Shown: piece by piece, positions 1-6,050 of the stretch
Numbering within the stretch: position 1 is the first letter of the stretch
Layout: each line of letters begins with the position of its first letter
DNA from: Bacillota bacterium
Lineage (GTDB): Bacteria; Bacillota; Clostridia; Clostridiales; Clostridiaceae
Direction of reading: 5' to 3'
Length of the DNA: 11,152 nucleotides
NCBI GenBank assembly: GCA_030706065.1
Contig: JAUZPH010000079.1
Coordinates: 1-11,152, forward strand
Program-made: the position numbers and the translations under genes
The notes under the pieces: generated by a model
The model's input: the letters and a program-made list of their open reading frames with translations, nothing else
The model's database searches: none
What the model was told of the DNA's origin: nothing

Positions 1-1
1 A

Positions 2-181
2 AAGCATATTGATAATACAGTTGAAAATATAAGGGAATCAGAAAAGGCTATAGCCGTAACTGATAATCCAAAAACAAAAAAAGATCTGGAAGCAAAAAAT
101 GAACGAAGGGAATATGCTCTTGATTCTTACAGGTCTGAAATAAAAGATGAAGCAAGAGATAAAGAGAATGGTTATAAATAG
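2..181 (+). CDS. tlp: Small acid-soluble spore protein Tlp, 3' part only
   Basis: This is an open frame running in from the left edge and ending at TAG 179-181, giving 59 residues. The translation (KHIDNTVENIRESEKAI at its start, then EAKNERREYALDSYRSEIKDEA, ending in NGYK) fits the C-terminal three quarters of Tlp as I remember the Bacillus protein: NTIENI near the start, a KNxRRE block, a xFRxEIxDEA block and a final NGY. Tlp is a small, highly charged protein of about 75-85 residues found in the core of dormant spores and made late in the forespore. Only about 20 N-terminal residues lie outside the window. The gene has its own terminator 90 nt downstream and is unlikely to share function with the sugar genes. 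It marks the organism as an endospore former. The assignment is from memory of the family, with no alignment run. Confidence 0.82.
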   Translation, partial: KHIDNTVENIRESEKAIAVTDNPKTKKDLEAKNERREYALDSYRSEIKDEARDKENGYK

Positions 182-271
182 CTGACCATTCCAAGTATTA
201 TTAAGAATTGGCAGGCTGCATTAACATTAGCGTCATAGATTTGAAAGAACTTAAAAAATAAGTTTCATAAG

Positions 272-327
272 AAAAACCAGGATGGAGAGGTCATGCAGTC
301 CCCTCCATTCTGGTTTTTATTTTTTTC
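272..327 (+). terminator. Rho-independent terminator after tlp
   Basis: The arm AAAAACCAGGATGGAGAGG (272-290) pairs with CCCCTCCATTCTGGTTTTT (300-318), with one G-T wobble, one mismatch and a 9-nt loop. A run of T with a single interrupting A follows to 326. The A-rich 5' flank means it could also stop transcription from the right, but no minus-strand gene ends here. Confidence 0.85.
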
Positions 328-380
328 CTGTGACTCCTGAGATGCCAACAAAAATTAAGGTGTTTTGAAATATCTTGAAA

Positions 381-424
381 GCTTGAAGAATATAGTCCAT
401 TAAAGAGATGCTTGAAGAAATATA
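381..424. repeat. Imperfect direct repeat upstream of pgmB promoter
   Basis: GCTTGAAGAATATA (381-394) recurs as GCTTGAAGAAATATA (410-424), with starts 29 bp apart and one inserted A. It lies just upstream of the proposed pgmB promoter, so it could be a pair of activator half-sites. It could also be chance in AT-rich DNA. It does not resemble the operator pair before the binding-protein gene. Confidence 0.4.
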
Positions 425-440
425 AACCGGCTGTTGGAAA

Positions 441-470
441 TTGAATTATAGTCACAAAATATGGTACAAT
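441..470 (+). promoter_or_regulatory. Probable sigma-A promoter of pgmB
   Basis: A -35-like TTGAAT (441-446) and a -10-like TACAAT (465-470) are separated by 18 bp, and the latter lies about 75 nt upstream of the pgmB start. No copy of the TAGGTTGAACGTTAAAC operator is present nearby, so control by the local LacI protein is not indicated. Confidence 0.55.
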
Positions 471-544
471 GTTATATGTTTGTAATAAATGTTTAAAGAT
501 TGGTCTAATGGAAAATATTATGAGATTAAAAAAGGAGAAGAGAT

Positions 545-1186
545 ATGAAACAGGCAATAATATTTGATTTGGATGGAGTTATTGTATGTACTGATGAATA
601 TCATTACCTGGCGTGGAAGCAAGTGGCTGATAGCGAAGGTATCTATTTTGACCGGGAAATTAACGAGCGGCTAAGAGGTGTAAGCCGTATAGAGAGTCTC
701 GAGATTATTCTTGAGAGAGCAGCAAAATCCTATACAGATGAAGAAAAATTAAAATTGGCCGACAAGAAAAATATCATTTATAGGGAATCTTTAACTAAAC
801 TGACTCCGGAGGATATTCTGCCGGGAGTGATTGACCTGTTGGATGAATTGAAAAATAGAAGTATTAAAGCAGCAATCGGCTCTTCCAGTAAAAACACACA
901 ATTCATTTTACAGCGGATTGGTCTTATGAATCGATTTGATTCCATTGCAGACGGTAATGGCATAACAAAAAGCAAACCGGATCCGGAAGTGTTTTTGTTA
1001 GCTGCAAGGCTTCTGAAAATAGATCCGCAGGAGTGTGCTGTAGTGGAGGATGCTTACGCCGGAATTGATGCTGCAAAAGCAGCCGGATGTAAAGCGATTG
1101 CAGTAGGATCAGCTCAAAATTATAAAAAAGCGGATTATTCAGCTGATGATATCAGCAAATTAGGCATAGAAGAATTAATAAGTTGA
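545..1186 (+). CDS. pgmB: Beta-phosphoglucomutase (HAD superfamily)
   Basis: This cytoplasmic enzyme converts beta-D-glucose 1-phosphate to glucose 6-phosphate via a beta-glucose 1,6-bisphosphate intermediate. At 213 residues it is close to the usual length of about 220. Numbering nearly coincides with the well-studied Lactococcus enzyme: nucleophile D8 and acid/base D10 in FDLDGV, hinge T16, H20 and W24 in YHYLAWK, the cap-domain substrate loop LRGVSR (R44, R48), the phosphate-loop serines in GSSSKN (113-117), K144 in SKPDP, and the magnesium ligands E168-D169 in VVEDAYAG. The cap domain covers roughly residues 15-90. The start ATG follows AAAGGAG by 7 nt. The anomer specificity fits the two GH65 enzymes downstream, which release beta-glucose 1-phosphate. 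The gene has its own promoter and is separated from the operon by the regulator gene. No key residue is missing. Confidence 0.93.
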   Translation: MKQAIIFDLDGVIVCTDEYHYLAWKQVADSEGIYFDREINERLRGVSRIESLEIILERAAKSYTDEEKLKLADKKNIIYRESLTKLTPEDILPGVIDLLDELKNRSIKAAIGSSSKNTQFILQRIGLMNRFDSIADGNGITKSKPDPEVFLLAARLLKIDPQECAVVEDAYAGIDAAKAAGCKAIAVGSAQNYKKADYSADDISKLGIEELIS

Positions 1187-1220
1187 AAGTTGGGATATAA
1201 TCTTTCTTAAAGAAATCTTT

Positions 1221-1281
1221 TTGAAATATCAGGATTTCATAATAGAATATTGTTGTAAAATTAGAAAAAGACGTATATTAT
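1221..1281 (+). promoter_or_regulatory. Candidate promoters of the lacI-type gene
   Basis: Two weak sigma-A-like pairs lie in the 173-nt gap after pgmB. One is TTGAAA (1221-1226) with TAGAAT (1243-1248), 16-bp spacer. The other is TTGTAA (1253-1258) with TATTAT (1276-1281), 17-bp spacer. Only a weak hairpin (about 1204-1216) followed by TCTTTTT lies between pgmB and these sites, so read-through from pgmB is also possible. No palindrome like the downstream operators is seen. Confidence 0.35.
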
Positions 1282-1359
1282 TTTTATTAAAGCTTTATAT
1301 CATTTCATAAGGCTCTAAGAAGAAAATCCAATTGTAGATACTACTTTCAGGAGGGTTAT

Positions 1360-2382
1360 ATGCCTACTATAAAAGATATAGCTAAAGAAGCAAATGTCAG
1401 TGTCACTACTGTTTCCAATGTTATACATGGCAATTATAAACGTGTTGCCAAGGAAACTGTGGATAAGATAAAAATGATTATTGAAAAAAATAATTACGTT
1501 CCTAATATGACAGCAAGGTCTTTAGTCAACAAATTGTCAAAAATCATTGGAGTAATTAATCACATAGTGCCTGGAAAAGAGGGGAAATTTATCTCTGACC
1601 CCTTTCACAGCGCTGTTATTGATGGAATCGAGGAAAAACTTAGAGAAAAGGGTTATTACTTGATGGTCCGTATTGTTTATGACGATGATGACTTGTTTTC
1701 ACTGCTCAGCAAATGGAACATAGATGGTTTGATTCTGATTGGCTTGTTTCAAGATGAATTCTTTAAAAGGTTAGTGAACGCAGACGTACCATTTGTCCTG
1801 GTAGACAGTTATGTAGATAACCACAAGGTGTTGAACATCGGTATAGACGACTGCAAAGGCGGCTATCTGGCTACAAGATATTTAATAGATAAAGGTCATA
1901 GATCCATAGTCTTTGCTTCACCGGTTATTAAGCGGAATGGTGTTGTGGAAGAGCGATTTAAGGGATATAAGATGGCACTTGAAGAGGCGAAGATTCCATT
2001 TAACTCTAAGAATGTATATCAGCAGGAAATAATTATTTCAGAAGGTATAGAGCTGGGGCACAAATTAAGCAGCAGAACTGATGTAACTGCCATTTTTGCC
2101 ACGGCGGATATTCTAGCTGCAGGTATCATATCCGGGCTCAATGAACAAGGAAAGCATGTCCCGGATGACTTTTCTGTGGTTGGCTTTGATGATTTATATA
2201 TCAGTTCCCTTACTGCACCTAGATTGACAACAATCCACCAGGATCCGCAAGAAAAGGGTAAGGTTGCTGCAGACGCGCTGATCAGAGTTATTGAAGGCGA
2301 TTCAATTGAAAATCATAATTTAATTATGCCGGTATCCCTGGTAGAAAGATACAGTGTGAAGAACATAAACAATACAAAATGA
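1360..2382 (+). CDS. LacI/GalR-family transcriptional regulator
   Basis: This 340-residue protein has the classic LacI plan. The N-terminal helix-turn-helix (IKDIAKEANVSVTTVSNVI, 4-22) has recognition residues V15, T16 and N20. The hinge helix NMTARSLVNK (49-58) carries L55, equivalent to the leucine that LacI and PurR insert at a central CpG step of their operators. A periplasmic-binding-protein-like effector domain runs from IIGVINHI (62-69) to the end, with typical blocks GGYLATRYLIDKGHR and VVGFDD and the late LTTIHQDP. The start is fixed by AGGAGGG 5 nt upstream. The gene is followed by its own terminator. Its likely targets are the two palindromes with central CG at 2504-2523 and 2537-2553, from which it probably represses the importer/phosphorylase operon. 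The inducer is unknown; it could be the imported glucoside or a product of its breakdown. Confidence 0.93.
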   Translation: MPTIKDIAKEANVSVTTVSNVIHGNYKRVAKETVDKIKMIIEKNNYVPNMTARSLVNKLSKIIGVINHIVPGKEGKFISDPFHSAVIDGIEEKLREKGYYLMVRIVYDDDDLFSLLSKWNIDGLILIGLFQDEFFKRLVNADVPFVLVDSYVDNHKVLNIGIDDCKGGYLATRYLIDKGHRSIVFASPVIKRNGVVEERFKGYKMALEEAKIPFNSKNVYQQEIIISEGIELGHKLSSRTDVTAIFATADILAAGIISGLNEQGKHVPDDFSVVGFDDLYISSLTAPRLTTIHQDPQEKGKVAADALIRVIEGDSIENHNLIMPVSLVERYSVKNINNTK

Positions 2383-2394
2383 ACAAAGTTTTAG

Positions 2395-2447
2395 AAAATT
2401 AACAGTAAAGCCAGGCGATAAGTGCTTGGTTTTATTTGTTAATTTTT
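2395..2447 (+). terminator. Long hairpin terminator after the regulator gene
   Basis: An outer stem AAAATTAACA (2395-2404) pairs perfectly with TGTTAATTTT (2437-2446). An inner 10-bp stem AAAGCCAGGC (2407-2416) pairs with GCTTGGTTTT (2424-2433), with two G-T pairs and a 7-nt loop. The T-rich 3' arm can serve as the release tract. It separates the regulator transcript from the importer operon. Confidence 0.8.
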
Positions 2448-2469
2448 CAAAATAATATTAAGTAATATA

Positions 2470-2498
2470 TTGACAAGCAGAATGTAAACCTTTATACT
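2470..2498 (+). promoter_or_regulatory. Consensus sigma-A promoter of the importer operon
   Basis: A perfect -35 TTGACA (2470-2475) and a -10 TATACT (2493-2498) lie at the ideal 17-bp spacing. The predicted transcription start is near 2505, inside the first operator palindrome. This is by far the best promoter in the window, suggesting strong expression once repression is lifted. Confidence 0.88.
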
Positions 2499-2503
2499 AA
2501 AAT

Positions 2504-2523
2504 TAGGTTGAACGTTAAACCTA
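2504..2523. promoter_or_regulatory. LacI-type operator O1
   Basis: TAGGTTGAACGTTAAACCTA is a 20-bp palindrome with one mismatched pair (G against A, 9 of 10 pairs match) centred on a CpG step, as is usual for LacI/GalR sites. It covers the predicted transcription start. Its first 17 bases are repeated exactly 33 bp downstream. The adjacent LacI-family gene is the likely source of the repressor. Confidence 0.8.
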
Positions 2524-2536
2524 ATTTTTTTACTGA

Positions 2537-2553
2537 TAGGTTGAACGTTAAAC
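2537..2553. promoter_or_regulatory. LacI-type operator O2
   Basis: This is an exact copy of the first 17 bases of O1 (TAGGTTGAACGTTAAAC), with the symmetric core GTTGAAC/GTTAAAC retained but the outer right arm changed (TAT in place of CTA). Its centre is 33 bp from the centre of O1, about three helical turns, so two repressor dimers would sit on nearly the same DNA face. It lies in the untranslated leader, 37 nt before the start codon. Confidence 0.75.
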
Positions 2554-2590
2554 TATATTACCTTATAAAAAATCATAAGGGGGAAAATAA

Positions 2591-4000
2591 ATGAAAAGGA
2601 ACCTTCACAGAATTGTCGCCGTTGGACTAGCGTTGTCAATGATTTCAATTGCAGGATGTAGTAAGAGCACGACACCTTCATCGGATCCATCAAATTCAAA
2701 TACAAAGAAGGCTGTAACAGTTACACTGGGTATTTGGCCGGAGGATGGATTAACAGATCAAATCAAACAGCATCAACAGTGGGCAACACAAATTTTAGCT
2801 AGTGACAATGTAACAATTAAGCCTTCGTACTATAAGTATGCTGTAGACAGCTTTGCTGCCATGGCAACAGCAGGCACTGCTCCTACAATATTTGATACCT
2901 GGTATACTGAACCGCAGAAGCTTATTGCTGCAGGTTGGGTACGAGACATTACTCCGCAATTAAAGGAGCTTGGCTGGGATACAAAAATGAATCCGGATGT
3001 ACTGAAGTTGCTTTCAAAAGACGGTAAAATATATGGTGTGCCTCGTGATGGCTATGCAGAAGGATTAATGATTAATGCGAAACTGTTTAAACAGGCCGGT
3101 TTAGCAGATGCCAACGGCAAGCCCATATATCCGAAGACCTGGGATGAACTTGCACAGGACGCTAAAGTTATAAAGGACAAAACCGGACATGCCGGTATAG
3201 ATATTTTGGCTAAAGACGCCGCCGGTGGATGGCTTTTCACCAATATTGCCTGGGACTTCGGTGCTACACTTGAAGAACAAAAAGACGGTAAATGGGTTGC
3301 ACAGGTTAATTCACCGGAAGCTATAGCAGCAATGAAATATGTATATGACCTGAAATGGAAATATGATGTTTTAACAGCTGATCCAACCAACGAAGATTGG
3401 GCATCAGGCTATAAAGCTATCGCAACGGAAGATGCTGCAATGTATATAGCATCACCTGACTCTGCAGATCAGTTAGCCCTTAATGATATGAACATTAGAG
3501 ATCTTGCAATGGCACCATTACCGGCAGGACCTGGCGGAAAACAATACTCATTGGGCGGAGGAACCCCGTATATGTTTGCTGCAAATGCCACCGATGATCA
3601 GGTAAGAGCTGCACTTAAGTACCTTGTACTTATGGGAAAAGCACCTGTAGTTACAGATGCCTCTATAAAAGGCTTAGAAGCGGATGCCCAGGCAAGAGTT
3701 TCCAAAGGTGTACCAGTACTTCCTTCATTCCCGGCATGGTCTGACCAGGATTTCTTAAAGGCTCAATCAGATACTACAAAGAAATACCAAAATGTTGATA
3801 TGAATTTATTTAACGACTACTTTGATTGGTTGAAAAAACCCGGTGTATTACATCTTGAAGAGCCACAAGAAACTCAGGCTCTGTATAAAGAATTAACTAA
3901 TGTACTCCAGGCTATAATTACTGATAAAAATGCAGATATTACCAAACTCATGAACACAGCTAATACTAACGTTCAGGCTATATTAGATAAAATCAAATAG
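2591..4000 (+). CDS. ABC sugar transporter, substrate-binding lipoprotein
   Basis: This 469-residue protein starts with a lipoprotein signal: charged MKRNLHR, a hydrophobic stretch, then the lipobox IAGC with the acylated cysteine at residue 23. A Ser/Thr/Pro/Asn-rich tether (24-38) follows. The remainder has the features of a family 1 solute-binding protein (SBP_bac_1 type): an early TVTLGIWPEDG strand, PTIFDTWYTEP, a YGVPRDGYAEGLMINAKLFK segment, KTWDEL, a buried GWLFTNIAWDFG block, and PLPAGPGGKQYSLGGG. Such proteins sit on the outer face of the membrane and hand sugars to CUT1-type permeases. ATG 2591 is preceded by AAGGGGG (2577-2583). It is the first gene of the operon, directly under the two operators. 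The ligand is probably an alpha-glucoside judging from the downstream GH65 genes, but nothing in the protein identifies it. Confidence 0.92.
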   Translation: MKRNLHRIVAVGLALSMISIAGCSKSTTPSSDPSNSNTKKAVTVTLGIWPEDGLTDQIKQHQQWATQILASDNVTIKPSYYKYAVDSFAAMATAGTAPTIFDTWYTEPQKLIAAGWVRDITPQLKELGWDTKMNPDVLKLLSKDGKIYGVPRDGYAEGLMINAKLFKQAGLADANGKPIYPKTWDELAQDAKVIKDKTGHAGIDILAKDAAGGWLFTNIAWDFGATLEEQKDGKWVAQVNSPEAIAAMKYVYDLKWKYDVLTADPTNEDWASGYKAIATEDAAMYIASPDSADQLALNDMNIRDLAMAPLPAGPGGKQYSLGGGTPYMFAANATDDQVRAALKYLVLMGKAPVVTDASIKGLEADAQARVSKGVPVLPSFPAWSDQDFLKAQSDTTKKYQNVDMNLFNDYFDWLKKPGVLHLEEPQETQALYKELTNVLQAIITDKNADITKLMNTANTNVQAILDKIK

Positions 4001-4020
4001 AAGGCAGAATATATTTACTC

Positions 4021-4120
4021 TATAGAAAGTAAAAACTAATCACATTGAGTAGTCCCATAAATCCTTGAAGATTGGATATTTTGTGACAGCTCAATATAAA
4101 GATTTTTATTACTTTCTATA
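4021..4120 (+). repeat. Long-range inverted repeat in the binding-protein/permease spacer
   Basis: TATAGAAAGT (4021-4030) pairs perfectly with ACTTTCTATA (4111-4120), and the pairing extends through the adjoining A and T runs with one bulged base. Inside it, ATTGAG (4044-4049) pairs with CTCAAT (4090-4095). As RNA this could form a roughly 100-nt branched stem in the spacer just after the binding-protein stop codon. Confidence 0.55.
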
Positions 4121-4135
4121 TAAAATGAAGTTTTG

Positions 4136-4186
4136 GCATGTTCTTTGCAATTATTGAACCCTTTGGTTTTGTTGCAAAGGACATGC
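4136..4186 (+). other. Strong stem-loop before the first permease gene
   Basis: GCATGTTCTTTGCAA (4136-4150) pairs with TTGCAAAGGACATGC (4172-4186): 15 bp including one wobble. A smaller stem AACC (4157-4160) with GGTT (4165-4168) lies within the loop. It is not followed by a continuous T run (ATAATTTTATT instead), so it looks more like an RNA-stabilising or attenuating hairpin than a full terminator. It could raise the amount of binding protein relative to permease. Confidence 0.65.
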
Positions 4187-4222
4187 ATAATTTTATTAAA
4201 ATATAAATAAGGGGGGACCTAA

Positions 4223-5131
4223 ATGCTTCAAGTGGGGAAAAAACCTGAAGTAAATAAAGGATATATTTTTTTCAGAAAAAATATATCCGGATGGCTCATC
4301 ATGCTTCCGGCTATTATATTATTCATATTCTTTGTATGGGAGCCATTATTTGAAAATATAAGGCTTTCATTCTATAATTCAACAGGTATTAAGACTACAA
4401 ATTTTGTTGGTTTGATGAATTATAAAGAAGTAGTTAAAGATCCTTCATTTATGCCTGCAATGAGAAACACAATTTACTACACCCTTTGGTCTTTAGTAAT
4501 AGGGTTTTTAGTACCTATCATTATGGCTATTCTGATTAATGAGATGGTTTATGCCAAGGGCTTCTTTAGAATCGGAACCTATTTCCCCAATGTTGTTCCA
4601 GGTCTCGCCACAGTTATGATGTGGGGATTTATTTTCAAACCCGGTGATACGGGAATACTGAATATAATTTTAAAGCAGTTTGGTATAGGTCCGCAGGTTT
4701 GGTTAAATAACCCTAAGCTCACTATATTACTGATAGTAATAACTATGACCTGGAGGAGTGCCGGTGCTACTGCCTTAATATATTTAGCCGGCTTGCAGGG
4801 TATCAATACTGAATTATATGAAGCTGCAATTATAGATGGGGCAAGTATTTGGAATAGAATAGTACACGTCACCATTCCAAATTTGCGAAATTTAGGACGA
4901 ACTCTTTTAATATTACAGATTGTTGCTGTATTCCAAGTGCTGTATGAACCAATGGTAATGAAAAATGGCGGACCTAATAGAGCCTCTCTTTCAATGATGG
5001 AACTGGTTTGGGACCTGGCCTTCGGCAAATTTGATTTTTCACATGCCGCAGCCATTGGAGTCATGATGAGCGTGTTCTTAATAACGGTAACATTAGTTTA
5101 TAACAAGTTTGTTAAAGTGCAGGATATGTAG
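4223..5131 (+). CDS. ABC sugar transporter permease (MalF/UgpA-like, CUT1)
   Basis: This 302-residue integral membrane protein has about six predicted helices, near residues 22-43, 82-106, 118-138, 165-188, 225-247 and 274-294. The cytoplasmic EAA loop that docks on the ATPase is clear: EAAIIDGASIW beginning at E200, followed by IPNL with P219. The N-terminal PAIILFIFFVWEPLFENIRLS segment and the NGGPNRASLSMME block before the last helix are typical of the first permease of CUT1 carbohydrate importers. The start ATG has AAGGGGGG (4209-4216) 6 nt upstream. The 222-nt structured gap from the binding-protein gene is unusual, whereas the second permease follows after only 16 nt. It should form a heterodimer with that protein. 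No ATPase gene is present in the window. Confidence 0.93.
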   Translation: MLQVGKKPEVNKGYIFFRKNISGWLIMLPAIILFIFFVWEPLFENIRLSFYNSTGIKTTNFVGLMNYKEVVKDPSFMPAMRNTIYYTLWSLVIGFLVPIIMAILINEMVYAKGFFRIGTYFPNVVPGLATVMMWGFIFKPGDTGILNIILKQFGIGPQVWLNNPKLTILLIVITMTWRSAGATALIYLAGLQGINTELYEAAIIDGASIWNRIVHVTIPNLRNLGRTLLILQIVAVFQVLYEPMVMKNGGPNRASLSMMELVWDLAFGKFDFSHAAAIGVMMSVFLITVTLVYNKFVKVQDM

Positions 5132-5147
5132 AAAGGAGTGAGCGTAA

Positions 5148-6020
5148 ATGTCCAGGATTTCGGTTAAAGAGAATGGGATCATTACTCGATCGGATTTAAA
5201 AAGAACTAAGGTAAAAATTCTTTACCTTGTCATATTCCTTATATGTCTAATCATCGTTCTATTTTCTATTGCTCCTCCAATCTGGCTTTTTCTTCAAAGC
5301 TTTAAAGATATAAAGGAATTTACCCTGACCCGTACAATACTGCCAAAGGCCTTTGATTTCAGCAAGCTTGTAGACACCTGGAACTCGCTTAAGTTTCAAA
5401 AGTATTACATTAATTCTTTATATTCAGTAACAGGGTCTATCGTATGTGCTGTAATAATAAACGGACTTTTGGCTTACTCAATTTCAGTTATTAAACCTAA
5501 GGGAAGCAAGCTTATTTACGCACTTGTAATGTCAAGCTTGATGATTCCTGCAACTACGAGTATAGTTCCGTTGTTTGCCAATATTTCTAAATTGCATCTT
5601 ACTCAATCCTTCGTACCCCTTTGGCTGACAGCGGGAGCCAATGCCTTTTATGTAGTTTTAATGAAGGAATTTTTCGATGCGCTTCCTAAGAGTATTATTG
5701 AAGCAGCAAGAATAGATGGTTGTACAAATTTAGGCATTTTCTTTAGGATTATTATGCCATTAAGCAAACCAATTTTAACGGTAATTGCCATATTTGCATT
5801 GAATGCTGCCTGGTCGGACTTTTTACTGCCATATCTTCTTTTGAATAACACGGGACTTGAAACAGTTATGGTGAGGTTATTTAAATTTAAAGATTCCGCA
5901 GTATCACAGGTTGATCAACTAAGGGCTATTGTGTTTGCAATAATCCCTCCGGTTTTATTGTTTATTATTTTCCAAAAGAGAATTATAGAGGGAAGCAGTT
6001 TTGCCGGTATTAAGGGTTAG
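5148..6020 (+). CDS. ABC sugar transporter permease (MalG/UgpE-like, CUT1)
   Basis: The second membrane subunit of the importer has 290 residues. Predicted helices lie near residues 23-48, 92-114, 122-145, 155-175, 208-230 and 258-276. The EAA loop reads EAARIDGCTNLGIFFRIIMP, from E185 to P204, slightly off the usual DGA (DGC here). The segment IAPPIWLFLQSFKD after the first helix and the C-terminal QKRIIEGSSFAGIKG are hallmarks of MalG-type subunits, the latter a short tail in the family. The start follows AAAGGAG (5132-5138) and lies 16 nt after the first permease stop, indicating co-transcription and co-translation. The two permeases plus a shared ATPase from elsewhere (MsmX/MsmK type in Firmicutes) would complete the importer. 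Confidence 0.93.
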   Translation: MSRISVKENGIITRSDLKRTKVKILYLVIFLICLIIVLFSIAPPIWLFLQSFKDIKEFTLTRTILPKAFDFSKLVDTWNSLKFQKYYINSLYSVTGSIVCAVIINGLLAYSISVIKPKGSKLIYALVMSSLMIPATTSIVPLFANISKLHLTQSFVPLWLTAGANAFYVVLMKEFFDALPKSIIEAARIDGCTNLGIFFRIIMPLSKPILTVIAIFALNAAWSDFLLPYLLLNNTGLETVMVRLFKFKDSAVSQVDQLRAIVFAIIPPVLLFIIFQKRIIEGSSFAGIKG

Positions 6021-6040
6021 GATAAATAATTTAATTAAGT

Positions 6041-6045
6041 GGAGG
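6041..6045 (+). promoter_or_regulatory. Ribosome binding site that fixes the first GH65 start
   Basis: GGAGG at 6041-6045 lies 5 nt before ATG 6051. An in-frame GTG at 6039 would overlap this site and has no Shine-Dalgarno sequence of its own, so ATG 6051 is preferred. Confidence 0.85.
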
Positions 6046-6050
6046 TTACT

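Larger units (their letters stand above)
182..544. other. Intergenic stretch between tlp and pgmB
   Basis: This 363-nt gap holds no convincing gene. It contains the tlp terminator (272-327), an imperfect direct repeat (381-394 and 410-424), a sigma-A-like promoter (441-470) and the pgmB ribosome binding site AAAGGAG (531-537). Bases 182-271 show nothing recognisable. Confidence 0.7.

Noticed and set aside
291..557. Minus-strand open frame of 88 codons before pgmB
   Set aside because: It runs through a terminator and a promoter, is biased to Phe/Ile/Leu from AT-rich DNA, and overlaps the pgmB start.
2484..2497. Possible catabolite response element (TGTAAACCTTTATA) between -35 and -10 of the operon promoter
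   Set aside because: It lacks the central CG and the final CA of the CcpA site consensus; it is probably just promoter spacer.
4001..4222. Known riboswitch or T-box in the structured spacer
   Set aside because: No conserved T-box, glycine, SAM, TPP or glmS core motif was recognised. The pairings are simple inverted repeats.
4579..5064. Minus-strand open frame of 161 codons
   Set aside because: It is a shadow of the first permease gene, with composition explained by the antisense of membrane-helix codons.
6039..6050. GTG at 6039 as start of the first GH65 gene
   Set aside because: It overlaps the GGAGG ribosome site that serves ATG 6051.
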